This document shows, in pieces, positions 9,640 through 19,230 of a DNA stretch of 64,000 nt (the first letter of the stretch is position 1; every line of letters starts with the position of its first letter). The stretch lies in NCBI RefSeq assembly GCF_900183975.1, contig NZ_LT853882.1, positions 2,969,501 to 3,033,500 on the forward strand. The letters run 5' to 3'. Made by a program: the position numbers and the translations under genes. Origin of the DNA: Xanthomonas fragariae (GTDB lineage Bacteria > Pseudomonadota > Gammaproteobacteria > Xanthomonadales > Xanthomonadaceae). The notes beneath the pieces were generated by a model. It was not told the origin of the DNA. It was given only the letters and a program-made list of their open reading frames with translations, and did not search any database.

Positions 9640-11115
9640 ATGCCCAAATCCGCTGTCCTGACCGAAGGCCCGATCGGCAAGAATCTGCTGCTGTTCGCGA
9701 TACCGATCTTGGCCGGCAATATCGCGCAATCGCTTAACGGCTCGATCAATGCGATCTGGGTAGGCCGCTACCTCGGCGAGGCTGCGCTCACCGCCGCGGC
9801 CAATGCCAACAGCATCATGTTCTTCCTGATCGGTTCGGTATTCGGCATCGGCATGGCCTCGACCATCCTGATCGGCCAAGCGATGGGCGCGCGCGACATC
9901 GCACAAGCACGCAAGGTCATGGGCACCAGCGCCAGTTTTTTCGGCGGGCTATCGGCGGTGATCGCCGTGCTCGGCTGGTTTCTGGCGCCGCATCTATTGA
10001 CCGCGATGGGAACACCGCCGGCGTCGCAAACGCTGGCCGAGGATTACCTGCGGGTGATCTTCCTGGCGATGCCGCTGATCTATATGTTCGCTTTTTTGTC
10101 GGCAGCGTTGCGCGGCACCGGCGATGCACGCACGCCGTTCCGCTTTCTGCTGGTGTCGGTGGTGCTCGACATCGTCTTCAACCCGCTGCTGATCTTCGGG
10201 CTGGGCCCGTTTCCTGCGCTTGGTATCGCCGGTGCGGCCTGGGCCACGCTGCTGGCTCAGGCGGTCGCAATCGGCGGTTTGTTGCTGTATCTACGTAAAC
10301 AAGGCCACGTACTATGGCTGGGGCGCCGCGAGGTGCAGCTATTCCGCATCTCCCCGACGATCCTGCGCGCGCTTATCGTCAAGGGCGTGCCGATGGGCCT
10401 GCAGATGGTGCTGATTTCGCTCGCCATGATCGCAATGATGACGCTGGTCAACGGTTTCGGCACCGACACCGCAGCCGCCTACGGTGCGGCATTTCAGCTA
10501 TGGACCTATGTGCAGATGCCGGCCATGGCACTGGGCGCGGCCTGTTCGACGATGGCGGCGCAGAACGTGGGCGCGCGATTGTGGAATCGCGTGGATGCGA
10601 CCGCGCGCACCGGCATTGTTGCCAACTTCTTGATGACCGGCGTGCTGATCGTGCTGTTGATCCTGTTCGATCGCTGGACGCTGGCGCTGTTTCTGCCAAC
10701 TGGCAGCCCGACGCTGGAGGTCGCTCGGCATCTCAATCACATCGGCATCTGGTCGTTCCTGCTGTTTGGCGTGAACTTTGTGATTTCCGGCGTGGTGCGT
10801 GCCACCGGTGCAGTGATCCCGCCGCTTTTGATCCTAGCGTTCGGTCTGTGGGGCGTGCGCGTGCCGCTGGCGAACGCATTGATTCCTGATCTGGGGGCCG
10901 ATGGCATCTGGTGGAGTCTTCCGATCAGCTCGATGTGTTCGATGCTGCTGTCGCTGGCGTATTACCGTTGGGGCGGCTGGCGCAAGGCGCGCATGCTGAC
11001 CACACCAGCGCATCCTGCGGAATTGGCTGCCGCCGCCGAAGTGCCGGCGCATCCGGCATCGCTAGTTGCCGAGACCGCGCCAATGACGGAGTTGCCGCAA
11101 TCTCGCCAGCGCTGA
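9640..11115 (+). CDS. MATE-family efflux transporter
   Basis: A 491-residue inner-membrane protein with about 12 hydrophobic helices in two similar halves, starting MPKSAVLTEGPIGKNLLLFA. The family-typical features are PILAGNIAQSLNGSINAIWVG in helix 1, GQAMGARDIAQARKV after helix 2, and the corresponding QNVGARLWNRV in the second half. MATE proteins export cationic drugs or metabolites using Na+ or H+ gradients; the substrate cannot be told. The last ~45 residues (Ala/Pro-rich) extend beyond the usual fold. It stands alone. Confidence 0.92.
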   Translation: MPKSAVLTEGPIGKNLLLFAIPILAGNIAQSLNGSINAIWVGRYLGEAALTAAANANSIMFFLIGSVFGIGMASTILIGQAMGARDIAQARKVMGTSASFFGGLSAVIAVLGWFLAPHLLTAMGTPPASQTLAEDYLRVIFLAMPLIYMFAFLSAALRGTGDARTPFRFLLVSVVLDIVFNPLLIFGLGPFPALGIAGAAWATLLAQAVAIGGLLLYLRKQGHVLWLGRREVQLFRISPTILRALIVKGVPMGLQMVLISLAMIAMMTLVNGFGTDTAAAYGAAFQLWTYVQMPAMALGAACSTMAAQNVGARLWNRVDATARTGIVANFLMTGVLIVLLILFDRWTLALFLPTGSPTLEVARHLNHIGIWSFLLFGVNFVISGVVRATGAVIPPLLILAFGLWGVRVPLANALIPDLGADGIWWSLPISSMCSMLLSLAYYRWGGWRKARMLTTPAHPAELAAAAEVPAHPASLVAETAPMTELPQSRQR

Positions 11116-11380
11116 CGTCGGCTGGCATTACCGAGCGGTGTACTGCCACAACAACTGAAGTCACAGTGGGCCGAAAGCAGGCGCAGGTGCCGTTTCGACC
11201 TGATCGATGCAGTGAGCAGGTGCTTTTGCAACTGATCTCTCGGCTAGGCCGGCTCGCCTGCTTGCAGAGCCGCTGCGTCGAGGTGTCGCATCGCAAACAG
11301 CAGACGTTCACGCGCTCGTTTCGCAAACGTTGTTGGATCACCAAGCGCCAATTCCCGAATCCCAATTCCCATAACGCAAA

Positions 11381-11407
11381 CAGCCGCCCGAAGGCGGCCG
11401 TTTGGCA
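11381..11407 (-). terminator. Intrinsic terminator after rplS
   Basis: Read on the minus strand, the sequence GGCCGCC-TTCG-GGCGGC forms a GC stem with a stable TTCG loop, followed by TGTTTGCG. It begins about 28 bases past the rplS stop. The U-run is weak (three T), so it is a probable rather than a strong terminator of the rpsP-rimM-trmD-rplS operon. Confidence 0.65.
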
Positions 11408-11434
11408 GCAGCATGACACAAGCCTGCCAGTGAC

Positions 11435-11851
11435 TTACTCCGCCTTGGCAGCAGCGGCAGCAGCCTGGCGAGCGACCTTGGCCTGTGCCGCAGCGGCCAG
11501 ATCTTCCTTAATGCGGGCAGCCTTGCCTTCCAGACCACGCAGGTAGTACAGCTTGCCGGCGCGCACTTTACCGCGACGCTTGACTTCGACCGAGTCGATG
11601 ATGGCGCTGTGGGTCTGGAACACGCGCTCAACACCGAAGCCGTGCGAGATCTTGCGGACGGTGAATGCGGAGTTCAGGCCGGCATTCTTGGTCCCGATTA
11701 CCACACCCTCATAGGCTTGCACGCGCTCACGGTTGCCTTCCTTCACCTTGACGTTCACCACGACGGTATCGCCCTGATTGAAGTCCGGCAGCTGGCGCTG
11801 AATCTGGGCGGCTTCGAAGTCAGCCAGGATGGTCTTGTTGAGTTTGCTCAT
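11435..11851 (-). CDS. rplS: 50S ribosomal protein L19
   Basis: 138 residues from the ATG at 11851 ([13 protein letters not shown]). Motifs are [58 protein letters not shown] and [16 protein letters not shown]19 sits at the subunit interface of the ribosome. The Ala-rich C-terminal tail ([20 protein letters not shown]) is longer than in E. coli. It is the last gene of rpsP-rimM-trmD-rplS, 145 bases after trmD. Confidence 0.97.
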   Translation of the reverse strand: MSKLNKTILADFEAAQIQRQLPDFNQGDTVVVNVKVKEGNRERVQAYEGVVIGTKNAGLNSAFTVRKISHGFGVERVFQTHSAIIDSVEVKRRGKVRAGKLYYLRGLEGKAARIKEDLAAAAQAKVARQAAAAAAKAE

Positions 11852-11995
11852 GATGGGCACCGCGTGTCTGGTGATATTGGACCGGCAGTCGCCGCACGGC
11901 GATTGCTCGAGGTTCGTAGGAGGGCCAGACTCAAGACTGGCCAGTAAGCCGCATATTATGCCCCATTCAATCTTGCAAGAGCTAGGGGTGAGCCC

Positions 11996-12754
11996 TTATT
12001 TCTCGTCGCCGGAGGCAAGTCCGCGGCGAAACTCGTCCAGCAGACGGCGATCGTTCTTATCCAACCCGGCCTCGTTGAGCAGATCCGGACGACGCAGCCA
12101 GGTCCGTCCCAGCGACTGCTGCCGGCGCCAGCGCGCAATGGCGGCATGGTTACCCGAACGCAGCACATCCGGCACATCGCCCCAGTCGTGAGTCGAAGGA
12201 TGGCTGTAGTGCGGGCAGTCGAGCAGGCCTTGCGGGCCTTCGAAGCTGTCCTGGGCTGCAGATTCGGCGTCGTTCAACACCCCCTCCTGCAACCGCGTCA
12301 CCACATCCACAAGCACTGCAGCGCCCAGCTCGCCACCGGACAACACGTAGTCGCCGATGGAGATTTCCATATCCACCGCCTGCGCCAGAAAGCGCTCGTC
12401 CACCCCTTCGTAGCGCCCGCATAACAACACCATGCGTGGCAACTGCGCCAGCGCGCGTGCGAGCGACTGGATGAGCGGCCGCCCCTGCGGACTGAGGTAA
12501 ATTACCGACGCCGGCCGGCTGTCAGCGGCTTGCACCGCATCCAGACAGGCCCGCAACGGCTCGATCAACATCACCATGCCGGGCCCACCACCGAACGGAC
12601 GATCGTCCACGCGACGGTAATTGCCCTGCGCATGATCGCGCGGATTCCAGCCCCGCAATTCCAGCAAACCGCGCTCCTGCGCCCGCCCGACTACGCCGAA
12701 CGCCGCGCATTGGACGATGAACTCAGGGAACAGGCTGATGACGTCGATGCGCAC
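11996..12754 (-). CDS. trmD: tRNA (guanine-37-N1)-methyltransferase
   Basis: Trefoil-knot SAM enzyme that methylates G37 of tRNAs, preventing +1 frameshifting. Visible motifs are [11 protein letters not shown] at the start, [29 protein letters not shown] and the knot motif [16 protein letters not shown] place the start at GTG 12754 (252 residues), because homology begins exactly there; an in-frame TTG at 12790 would add 12 unrelated residues. It sits 61 bases after rimM and ahead of rplS in the standard order. Confidence 0.95.
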   Translation of the reverse strand: MRIDVISLFPEFIVQCAAFGVVGRAQERGLLELRGWNPRDHAQGNYRRVDDRPFGGGPGMVMLIEPLRACLDAVQAADSRPASVIYLSPQGRPLIQSLARALAQLPRMVLLCGRYEGVDERFLAQAVDMEISIGDYVLSGGELGAAVLVDVVTRLQEGVLNDAESAAQDSFEGPQGLLDCPHYSHPSTHDWGDVPDVLRSGNHAAIARWRRQQSLGRTWLRRPDLLNEAGLDKNDRRLLDEFRRGLASGDEK

Positions 12755-12815
12755 TGGGTGGGAATCGGTAATCGGGAGTGGGTAAGTCAAGAGCGGCTCA
12801 GAAGCACCCCTCTGA

Positions 12816-13328
12816 TCAGAAATCCGGGGCCCAATCCACCACGATCAGATTGGCTTGGAAGTCGACCGACTTGACGAAATCCGGCTGCACGAACGGCACC
12901 AGCCGCTCGCGATCGCCGCGCACCACCATCACGTCATTGGAGCCGGTGGAGAACAGATGCGACACCGTACCGAGTTTGACGCCCTCGACTGTTTCCACCT
13001 GCAGATTTTCCAGATCCACCCAATAATATTCATCGGGCTTGGGTGGCGGCAGCGCGCTGCGCGAGACGTAGATCTCGACACCGTGCATGGCCTCGACGGT
13101 GTTGCGATCGGAAACATCTGGAAATCTCGCGATCAGACGCTTGCCCTGATCACGCCCGCGCGCTCCGCTCAGCGTCGATTCTTCTCCCGATGGCGTACGC
13201 AGAATCCACGGTTGATACCGGAAGATTGCACTACGCGGTTCGGTCCAGGACTCTATTTTCAGCTCGCCCTTGACACCGAAAGCTCCGGCGACCCTGCCCA
13301 GCAGGATACGGCGCTCGGTCTGTTTCAT
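12816..13328 (-). CDS. rimM: Ribosome maturation factor RimM
   Basis: 170 residues. The N-terminal RimM domain has [19 protein letters not shown], and the C-terminal PRC-barrel has [20 protein letters not shown] and [21 protein letters not shown]. RimM binds S19 and helps assemble the 30S head domain. It lies between rpsP (39 bases upstream) and trmD in the conserved operon. Confidence 0.95.
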   Translation of the reverse strand: MKQTERRILLGRVAGAFGVKGELKIESWTEPRSAIFRYQPWILRTPSGEESTLSGARGRDQGKRLIARFPDVSDRNTVEAMHGVEIYVSRSALPPPKPDEYYWVDLENLQVETVEGVKLGTVSHLFSTGSNDVMVVRGDRERLVPFVQPDFVKSVDFQANLIVVDWAPDF

Positions 13329-13367
13329 CTGGTCGACTAGGCCAACGGTGCGCTCGGCTCTCCAAGA

Positions 13368-13628
13368 TCAGGCCGCAGCGGCCTGGGACTTGGACGCTTC
13401 GCGATACAGGTTACGAACCTTATCGGTCAGCTGAGCGCCCTGGCCAACCCAATGGTCGACACGAGCGACATCCAGCACGACACGCTGCTCTGCGCCCTGG
13501 GCAACCGGATTGTAGTAACCCAGACGCTCGATGTTGCGGCCGTCGCGCGCGCTGCGCACGTCGGTCACGATGATGTGGTAGAAGGGCCGCTTATTGGCGC
13601 CGCCGCGGGTCAGCCGAATCTTGACCAT
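13368..13628 (-). CDS. rpsP: 30S ribosomal protein S16
   Basis: 86 residues beginning [19 protein letters not shown], followed by [16 protein letters not shown] and [15 protein letters not shown], all diagnostic of S16. First gene of the rpsP-rimM-trmD-rplS operon; the promoter should lie in 13629-13724 but I could not identify clear boxes. Confidence 0.97.
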   Translation of the reverse strand: MVKIRLTRGGANKRPFYHIIVTDVRSARDGRNIERLGYYNPVAQGAEQRVVLDVARVDHWVGQGAQLTDKVRNLYREASKSQAAAA

Positions 13629-13724
13629 GATTTAGTTTCCTAAGTTGCCCAGTCGCCATAGTGGCGCGGTAAGCCAGTCATTATAGCGGGCTCTGAAGGC
13701 GAAGCCAAGTCACCGCGAAATCGC

Positions 13725-14516
13725 TCAGATCCGTTGCCATGCTTGGGTTTCCAGGGCGCGCTCCAGTAGCGGCAGCTGCGCGGCCTGCGCCGACCAGCGC
13801 ACCGATCCGGCCGCCACAATCGCTTGTTGACCGCGTGCGTTACAGCTGAAGGCACCGTCGAAACTGTCGAGCTGGCTCAGCGTGACCGAACCAGATCCGT
13901 GTTCGATACCGAGCGCTTGTAGACCCGCCTGCAGCAGACGCTGCTGGGTGCCGGGCAAGGCCGGCCCTTGCGGCCAGACCACCCTACCCTGTCGCCACAA
14001 GCCCAGATTCCAGAATGCGCCCTCCACTACCTGTTCTTGGGCGTCGATCAACAGTGCATCGTCATACCCTGCGAGCATGGCCTGACGACGCAGATGCAGC
14101 AGCGCGAAGGTACCGACATGCTTGAGCTGAGGTTGCTCGCGCACATAACGGACAGGATGCACACGCAGCGCGCTGGCGGGCATCTGTGCGGCGGGTGAGA
14201 GGGACATCAGCACATCCAGTGCGACATCACGCGATGGATCGCGCAGCTCGAAATCCTGCGAAAACACGGTGATGCGCACACTTGCGTCTTTGCTCCCGGC
14301 AGCGGACAACCCAGCGCGCACCTGGGCGCAAATGGACAAGTCATCGATCGATGCACCAAATAAGGCAACGCTGTCGTGTTGCAGCCGCTGCAGATGCAAG
14401 TCCAACCCGCGCGCTGCATTGTCGCGTACTTGCAGCGTGGTGAAGTGGCCGTAGTTGATCAATGCGGCCGCGCCCAGTTGCTGCAGCGTCGCGGGTGTGC
14501 CATTGCAGAAAATCAA
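13725..14516 (-). CDS. pabC: Aminotransferase class IV, probable aminodeoxychorismate lyase
   Basis: A PLP-dependent fold-type IV protein of about 263 residues. Aminodeoxychorismate lyase turns 4-amino-4-deoxychorismate into p-aminobenzoate for folate. The visible pattern is INYGHFTTLQV and GLDLHLQRLQHDS near the N-terminus, the region of the PLP lysine at QLKHVGTFALLHLRRQA, then DDALLIDAQEQVVEGAFWNLG and PALPGTQQRLL. Homology starts at IFCNGTP, right after a TTG at 14516 that overlaps the stop of the upstream gene as TTGA, so I chose that start. The exact substrate is inferred; a branched-chain or D-amino-acid transaminase is less likely at this length. Confidence 0.75.
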   Translation of the reverse strand: MIFCNGTPATLQQLGAAALINYGHFTTLQVRDNAARGLDLHLQRLQHDSVALFGASIDDLSICAQVRAGLSAAGSKDASVRITVFSQDFELRDPSRDVALDVLMSLSPAAQMPASALRVHPVRYVREQPQLKHVGTFALLHLRRQAMLAGYDDALLIDAQEQVVEGAFWNLGLWRQGRVVWPQGPALPGTQQRLLQAGLQALGIEHGSGSVTLSQLDSFDGAFSCNARGQQAIVAAGSVRWSAQAAQLPLLERALETQAWQRI

Positions 14517-15607
14517 CGACACAGCAACGCCTGCGCTTGTTCCCACCACTGCGTCACCAACTGCGCGGCCGGTTGTACGGGCGCCATCCAGGCGGACTGG
14601 CCGGCCCAGGCCTGCATGGTGTCTAGGCGGTTGTCGCGCACGGCGGCCTGGCGCATCGGTGCAGTTAGCCCGCGCTGCACCGGATAAGGCGCGGGCGGTG
14701 GCGCATCCGCAGCGCGGGCGGCATGCACGTATGGCGTGTCCAGCGCGCGCGCCAGCCGGCCGGAGAATGCGCGGGTTGGCTGGGTCTGTTCCGGCTCTGC
14801 CTTGACCAGCGCATCGGACCAGGCGCTTGGCACTGCCGCCTCGGGCGTGCGCAGCCAGCCGGTGCCTATCTGCACCGCGCTCGCGCCCAGCATCAACGCT
14901 GCGGCGATGCCACGCGCATCGGCGATGCCGCCTGCGGCGATCACCGGGATATCGAGGTGATCGACCAATCGCGGCAACAAGGCGAACAACCCGGTCATCT
15001 GCCGCTCGGCCTGGCTGGCGTCGAACGCACCGCGATGGCCGCCGGCCTCCGCACCTTGCGCGACCACCGCATCGGCGCCCGCGGCCTGCGCCGCGCGCGC
15101 TTCGTCCAGAGTGGTGGCGCAGGCAAACCAGGCGATACCCGCGCGCTTCAGGCGCGCAATCTGATCGAGCCGAAACACGCCCATAATCGATGACGCGACC
15201 GCTGGACGCGCATCAAGCAAGGCATCGAATTGCGCGTCGAAATCGGCAGGCGTTGGATCGCCTGCCGCCTCGGAAACCGAAGGCCCCCAGTGCAACAGGA
15301 ACTCGCGCATGCGCGCCTCGGCATCTGCGTCGCGTGCAGGGGCCGGATCGGGAATCCAGAGATTGACCTGCGCTGGTCCAGTGCTTGCGTCGCTAAAGGC
15401 CGTCATCCACGCCACGATGTCCTGCGGCTGCGACAACACCGCACCCATCGCTCCCATGCCGCCAGCCTCGGCAACCGCCGCCGACAACGGCACCGGGCAG
15501 GCGCCGGCCATGGGGCTGAGCAGGATGGGCACGCGTAGGCCAAAGCGCTGGCAGAAGCGCGCGAGGTTTGCGTCCGGGCCAGTTAACGTGGGCGACGACG
15601 CCGGCAT
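14513..15607 (-). CDS. Nitronate monooxygenase family protein
   Basis: 364 residues from the ATG at 15607. An FMN TIM barrel of the nitronate monooxygenase / 2-nitropropane dioxygenase family that oxidises toxic alkyl nitronates. The markers are VPILLSPMAGACPVPLSAAV near the N-terminus, GADAVVAQGAEAGGHRG with the catalytic-type His, DIPVIAAGGIADARGIAAAL and GASAVQIGTGWL (FMN phosphate binding). It overlaps the downstream aminotransferase by four bases and starts one base after the DUF2314-ankyrin gene, so the three form one operon. The physiological substrate is unknown. Confidence 0.87.
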   Translation of the reverse strand: MPASSPTLTGPDANLARFCQRFGLRVPILLSPMAGACPVPLSAAVAEAGGMGAMGAVLSQPQDIVAWMTAFSDASTGPAQVNLWIPDPAPARDADAEARMREFLLHWGPSVSEAAGDPTPADFDAQFDALLDARPAVASSIMGVFRLDQIARLKRAGIAWFACATTLDEARAAQAAGADAVVAQGAEAGGHRGAFDASQAERQMTGLFALLPRLVDHLDIPVIAAGGIADARGIAAALMLGASAVQIGTGWLRTPEAAVPSAWSDALVKAEPEQTQPTRAFSGRLARALDTPYVHAARAADAPPPAPYPVQRGLTAPMRQAAVRDNRLDTMQAWAGQSAWMAPVQPAAQLVTQWWEQAQALLCR

Positions 15608-15608
15608 G

Positions 15609-16438
15609 TCAGTGACTGCCCTTGAGCAGTTGCACGATCCTGGGCCAGTGCGTCTGTCGCGCCAGTTCCAGTGCGGTCTTGCCGGAGGGTGTGCGTGGCG
15701 AGGCAACAACGCCGTGCCTGAGCAGCAGCGACACCGCTTGGTAATTGCCCGCCAAGGCATCGGGTTGCAGGAGCGCCCAACCGGCTTCGTCGCGGAAATG
15801 CGCCATGTCAGGCTGATCGCGCAGGCCCTCATCGAAGTTGTGGCCCATGTTCCTGCTCATCGGATGCTCGCGCTCGGACGGATCCTGCTCCATTGCGGCG
15901 GTCTGAAGCGGCTTGCTACCGAACATCTTGCCGAACACGCCTTTTCGCGTTCTTGCACGGGCGCAACCACCGGGCGTACTGCACCCGTCTCAGCGAAGTC
16001 CAGGCCCCATGCAGCATCGTGCTCGGCGCGTTCGGCCAGCGACATCGTGCGACACATCGCACCGATGGGATGGCCGCCATAGATCTGGCCATCGACCGCC
16101 GACATCCAGTCTTCCAGGTCGGCCATCGGTACAGACCCAGCGTCGCCGGCAGTGCGTCCTGCAATCCATTCCGGATCGTTGAGCTGGCGGCCGGAGACCT
16201 GGTCCCCATCGAACTGCAGATCGGAAATCCAAACGTGCGCGTGCGATGGCGTGTCGACGGCGGAAGCATCGGTCGCGGAAGGCAATTGCACCGCGGCCAT
16301 CTCCACGCCCGGCACGACGCGGCGATATTCCCAGGACAACTCGCGCCAGAAAAACTTGACGGTATCGCACGCCGCCGCGTCGGCCGCCTGCAGTGCGGCG
16401 GCGTCATCGTTTGCGATATACATGCGGTTGTCGGTCAT
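15609..16438 (-). pseudogene. DUF2314 plus ankyrin-repeat protein, frameshifted
   Basis: Two overlapping frames make one protein. The N-terminal frame (16438 to about 15940) contains FFWRELSWEYRRVVPG, AHVWISDLQFDGDQVSG and DPEWIAGRTAGD, a DUF2314 domain. The second (about 15938 to 15609) contains EREHPMSRNMGHNFDEGLRD and one ankyrin-like repeat (AGNYQAVSLLLRHG, TPSGKTALELARQT). The frames switch near 15935 (GTGTTCGGCAAGATGTTCGG), consistent with a one-base indel. Related proteins in the genus, as I recall them, carry both parts in one frame. Function unknown. If the indel is real, only a truncated DUF2314 protein is made. Confidence 0.7.
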
Positions 16439-16690
16439 GTCTATTTCGGATAAGTGCGGCCAACAAATAGTGGCGACTGGTACGCGCCGCGCTGGCCTGA
16501 TGGCGCAGCAACGTTGATAACCGCTCGCGCTACCTTATGGCGCATGGCAACGGCAACGCCTGACCTGGGCAGAAACGACACGGCGCGAACGCAACGCAAG
16601 CGCACATGCATCTGCTACCGAGCGATACCCCACATCGCCAGCGCACAGCCAGTACGGCGCCGCGCATGCTGCGTCAGCGCATCACTCAAC

Positions 16691-18067
16691 TCAGCGGAAC
16701 GGCATGCCGCCGCGGCCACCCATGGCGCCCATCATGCCTTTCATGTTGCGCATCAGGCCCTTCATGCCGCCGCCGGCCAGCTTGCCCATCATCTTTTCCA
16801 TCTGCTGATACTGCTTCATCAGCTTGTTAACATCGGCCGGCAACATCCCCGAGCCGCGTGCGATGCGGGCGCGGCGCGAGCCATTGAGCAGGGCCGGGTT
16901 GCGGCGCTCTTTCTTGGTCATCGAGTTGATGATCGCGATCATCTGCGGCACTTCCTTGCCGGTGACCTGTTGTTTGACGTTGTCCGGGATCTGGCCCATG
17001 CCCGGCAGCTTGTCCATCAGCCCATGAATGCCGCCCATGTTCTGCATCTGCTCGAGTTGTTCCTTCATATCGTTGAGGTCGAACTTCTTGCCCTTGGCGA
17101 CTTTGGCGGCAAGCTTGGCGGCCTTTTCCTGATCGACACTGTGCTCGACCTGCTCCACCAGCGACAACACATCGCCCATGTCCAGGATGCGGCTGGCGAC
17201 CCGATCGGGATGGAACACATCCAGCCCATCGGTCTTTTCGCCGGTACCGACGAACTTGATCGGCTTGCCGGTGATGTAGCGCACGCTCAGCGCGGCACCG
17301 CCCCGGGCGTCGCCGTCGGTCTTGGTCAGCACTACGCCGGTCAGCGGCAGCGCCTCACCGAAGGCCTTGGCGGTGTTGGCCGCGTCCTGGCCGGTCATCG
17401 CATCGACGACGAAAAGTGTCTCGGTCGGGTTGATCGCGGCGTGCAGCGCCCTGATCTCGTCCATCATCACTTGGTCGATCGCCAGGCGGCCGGCGGTATC
17501 GACCAGCAGCACATCGGCGAACGACTTGCGGGCGTCGCTGATGGCGGCACGCACAATGTCGACCGGCTTCTGCGAAGCCTCAGATGGGAAGAACAGCACG
17601 CCGACCTGTTCGGCCAGCGTCTTGAGCTGCTCGATTGCGGCCGGGCGGTAGACGTCGGCCGAGACCACCATGACTTTCTTCTTGCGCTTTTCCTTCAGGT
17701 GCTTGGCGAGCTTGCCCACGGTGGTGGTCTTGCCCGCACCCTGCAAGCCGGCCATGAGGATGATTGCCGGCGCCGGCACCTTGAGGTTGAGGTCGGCGGC
17801 GGCGGCGCCCATGACCGCGGTCAGCTCGTCGCGGACGATCTTGATCAGCGCCTGGCCGGGCGTCAGCGACTTGAGCACTTCCTGGCCAACTGCGCGCACC
17901 TTGATGCGCTCGATCAGCGCCTGCACCACCGGCAGCGCGACGTCGGCCTCGAGCAGCGCGATGCGCACTTCACGGGTGGCTTCGCGAATGTTCTCCTCGG
18001 TCAGACGGCCGCGGCCGCGCAGGCGCTCCATGGTGCCGGAGAGACGTTGGGTAAGGGACTCGAACAT
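16691..18067 (-). CDS. ffh: Signal recognition particle protein Ffh
   Basis: 458 residues from the ATG at 18067. N domain, then the GTPase G domain with MAGLQGAGKTTTVGKLAKHL (P-loop), DTAGRLAIDQVMMDE, TKTDGDARGGAAL, and the Met-rich M domain ending GMKGLMRNMKGMMGAMGG that binds 4.5S RNA and signal peptides. Ffh brings nascent inner-membrane proteins to FtsY and SecYEG. The 252 bases on its downstream side (16439-16690) contain nothing I can identify. It is divergent from the CcsA-like gene. Confidence 0.97.
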   Translation of the reverse strand: MFESLTQRLSGTMERLRGRGRLTEENIREATREVRIALLEADVALPVVQALIERIKVRAVGQEVLKSLTPGQALIKIVRDELTAVMGAAAADLNLKVPAPAIILMAGLQGAGKTTTVGKLAKHLKEKRKKKVMVVSADVYRPAAIEQLKTLAEQVGVLFFPSEASQKPVDIVRAAISDARKSFADVLLVDTAGRLAIDQVMMDEIRALHAAINPTETLFVVDAMTGQDAANTAKAFGEALPLTGVVLTKTDGDARGGAALSVRYITGKPIKFVGTGEKTDGLDVFHPDRVASRILDMGDVLSLVEQVEHSVDQEKAAKLAAKVAKGKKFDLNDMKEQLEQMQNMGGIHGLMDKLPGMGQIPDNVKQQVTGKEVPQMIAIINSMTKKERRNPALLNGSRRARIARGSGMLPADVNKLMKQYQQMEKMMGKLAGGGMKGLMRNMKGMMGAMGGRGGMPFR

Positions 18068-18210
18068 GCGCAAAAGACCGCGGAGGGGAAACGGGTGCCG
18101 ATTATAGCGGCACACACCAGCTGCCCGCCCCGCCTGGCTTGGCATGTCCGCTCTTCCGACTTCCGAATCACCATTCCCGAGCTCCCCCACCAGTGTGCGA
18201 AACTTCCACG

Positions 18211-19002
18211 ATGACAATCGTTTTCATCGCGTTCGCCCTGTACCTGCTGGCCGCGGCGCTGCTCACTCGGGCGGTGCTGCACGATGGCAACCAGGCGCCT
18301 GCACGCTGGCTGGCGCCGGCGCTGGCGGCGGTGGCGCTGCATACCGGGTATCACGTGCTGGTGGCGTTTCGCACTGTGGGTGGGCCGGACATGCACTTCT
18401 TCGCCGCACTGTCGTTGTGCGGCCTGGGCATGGCCGCGCTGACAGCAGTGTTCGGTGGCCGTGGACGGATGGCGGCGGTGGGTGTGGTGGTGTTCCCGCT
18501 GTCGGCAATCCTGCTGGCCTGCTATCACGCCTACGGCCACGAACCGAGCGCCGACCTGGGCTGGCGGCTGGAATTGCATGCGTGGATTGCGCTGTTGGCT
18601 TACGCCACGCTAGGCATCGCTGCGCTGCTGGCGATCATGCTATGGCTGCAGGAGCGCGCGCTGCGCCGGCGCGATTTCCACACTTGGTTGCGCGCATTGC
18701 CGCCGTTGACCGAGCTGGAAACGCTGCTGTTCCGCATGATCACGGTGGGATTCGTACTGTTGAGCCTGACCTTGTTGACCGGCCTGCTGTTCGTGCAGGA
18801 CTTCCTGGCGCAACGGCTGCTGCACAAGACCGTGCTCAGCATTCTGTCGTGGATCGTGTTCGGTGCGCTGCTGGTCGGCCGCTGGCGCAATGGTTGGCGC
18901 GGCACCAAGGCAGTACATTGGACGCTGACCGCGATGGCGTTGCTGGTGCTGTCGTTCTTCGGCAGCAAGTTCGTGATCGAGCTGGTGCTGGGGTCGCGCT
19001 GA
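18211..19002 (+). CDS. CcsA/CcmC-family inner membrane protein (cytochrome c assembly type)
   Basis: 263 residues with eight hydrophobic helices, starting MTIVFIAFALYLLAAALLTR at 18211. The pattern HTGYHVLVAF in helix 2, LHAWIALLAYATLGIAALLA in the middle, and HKTVLSILSWIVFGALLVGR followed by HWTLTAMALLVLSFFGSKFV near the end matches the YpjD/CcsA group next to ffh in many gamma-proteobacteria. Conserved histidines could bind haem. Divergent from ffh, sharing a 143-base intergenic region. The exact role of this group is unclear. Confidence 0.8.
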   Translation: MTIVFIAFALYLLAAALLTRAVLHDGNQAPARWLAPALAAVALHTGYHVLVAFRTVGGPDMHFFAALSLCGLGMAALTAVFGGRGRMAAVGVVVFPLSAILLACYHAYGHEPSADLGWRLELHAWIALLAYATLGIAALLAIMLWLQERALRRRDFHTWLRALPPLTELETLLFRMITVGFVLLSLTLLTGLLFVQDFLAQRLLHKTVLSILSWIVFGALLVGRWRNGWRGTKAVHWTLTAMALLVLSFFGSKFVIELVLGSR

Positions 19003-19230
19003 TCGCGTAGGTCGCAGGCTTGATGTGTGATGCAAGCAATTGCGAGGCGGCGCGCTCTGCGCACGCCTCTGTGCGCACGTCGGTACACCCTGCCCTTTGC
19101 AGTGACGTGGCGAACCGTCGCCAGATGGGCGCAGAGCGTGCGCTCACAACCAAAGCTTACGAGCAGCACATGCCGCAATGAGCACCGGCCCTGCCCGCCT
19201 ATTGCAGCACAGTCGTTCTGACAGACGCTC

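Noticed and set aside
12755..12790. N-terminal extension of TrmD from TTG 12790
   Set aside because: The 12 added residues do not match the family, which begins at [11 protein letters not shown].
16454..18214. 586-codon plus-strand open frame
   Set aside because: It lies wholly opposite ffh; the high-GC third positions of ffh keep the opposite strand open.
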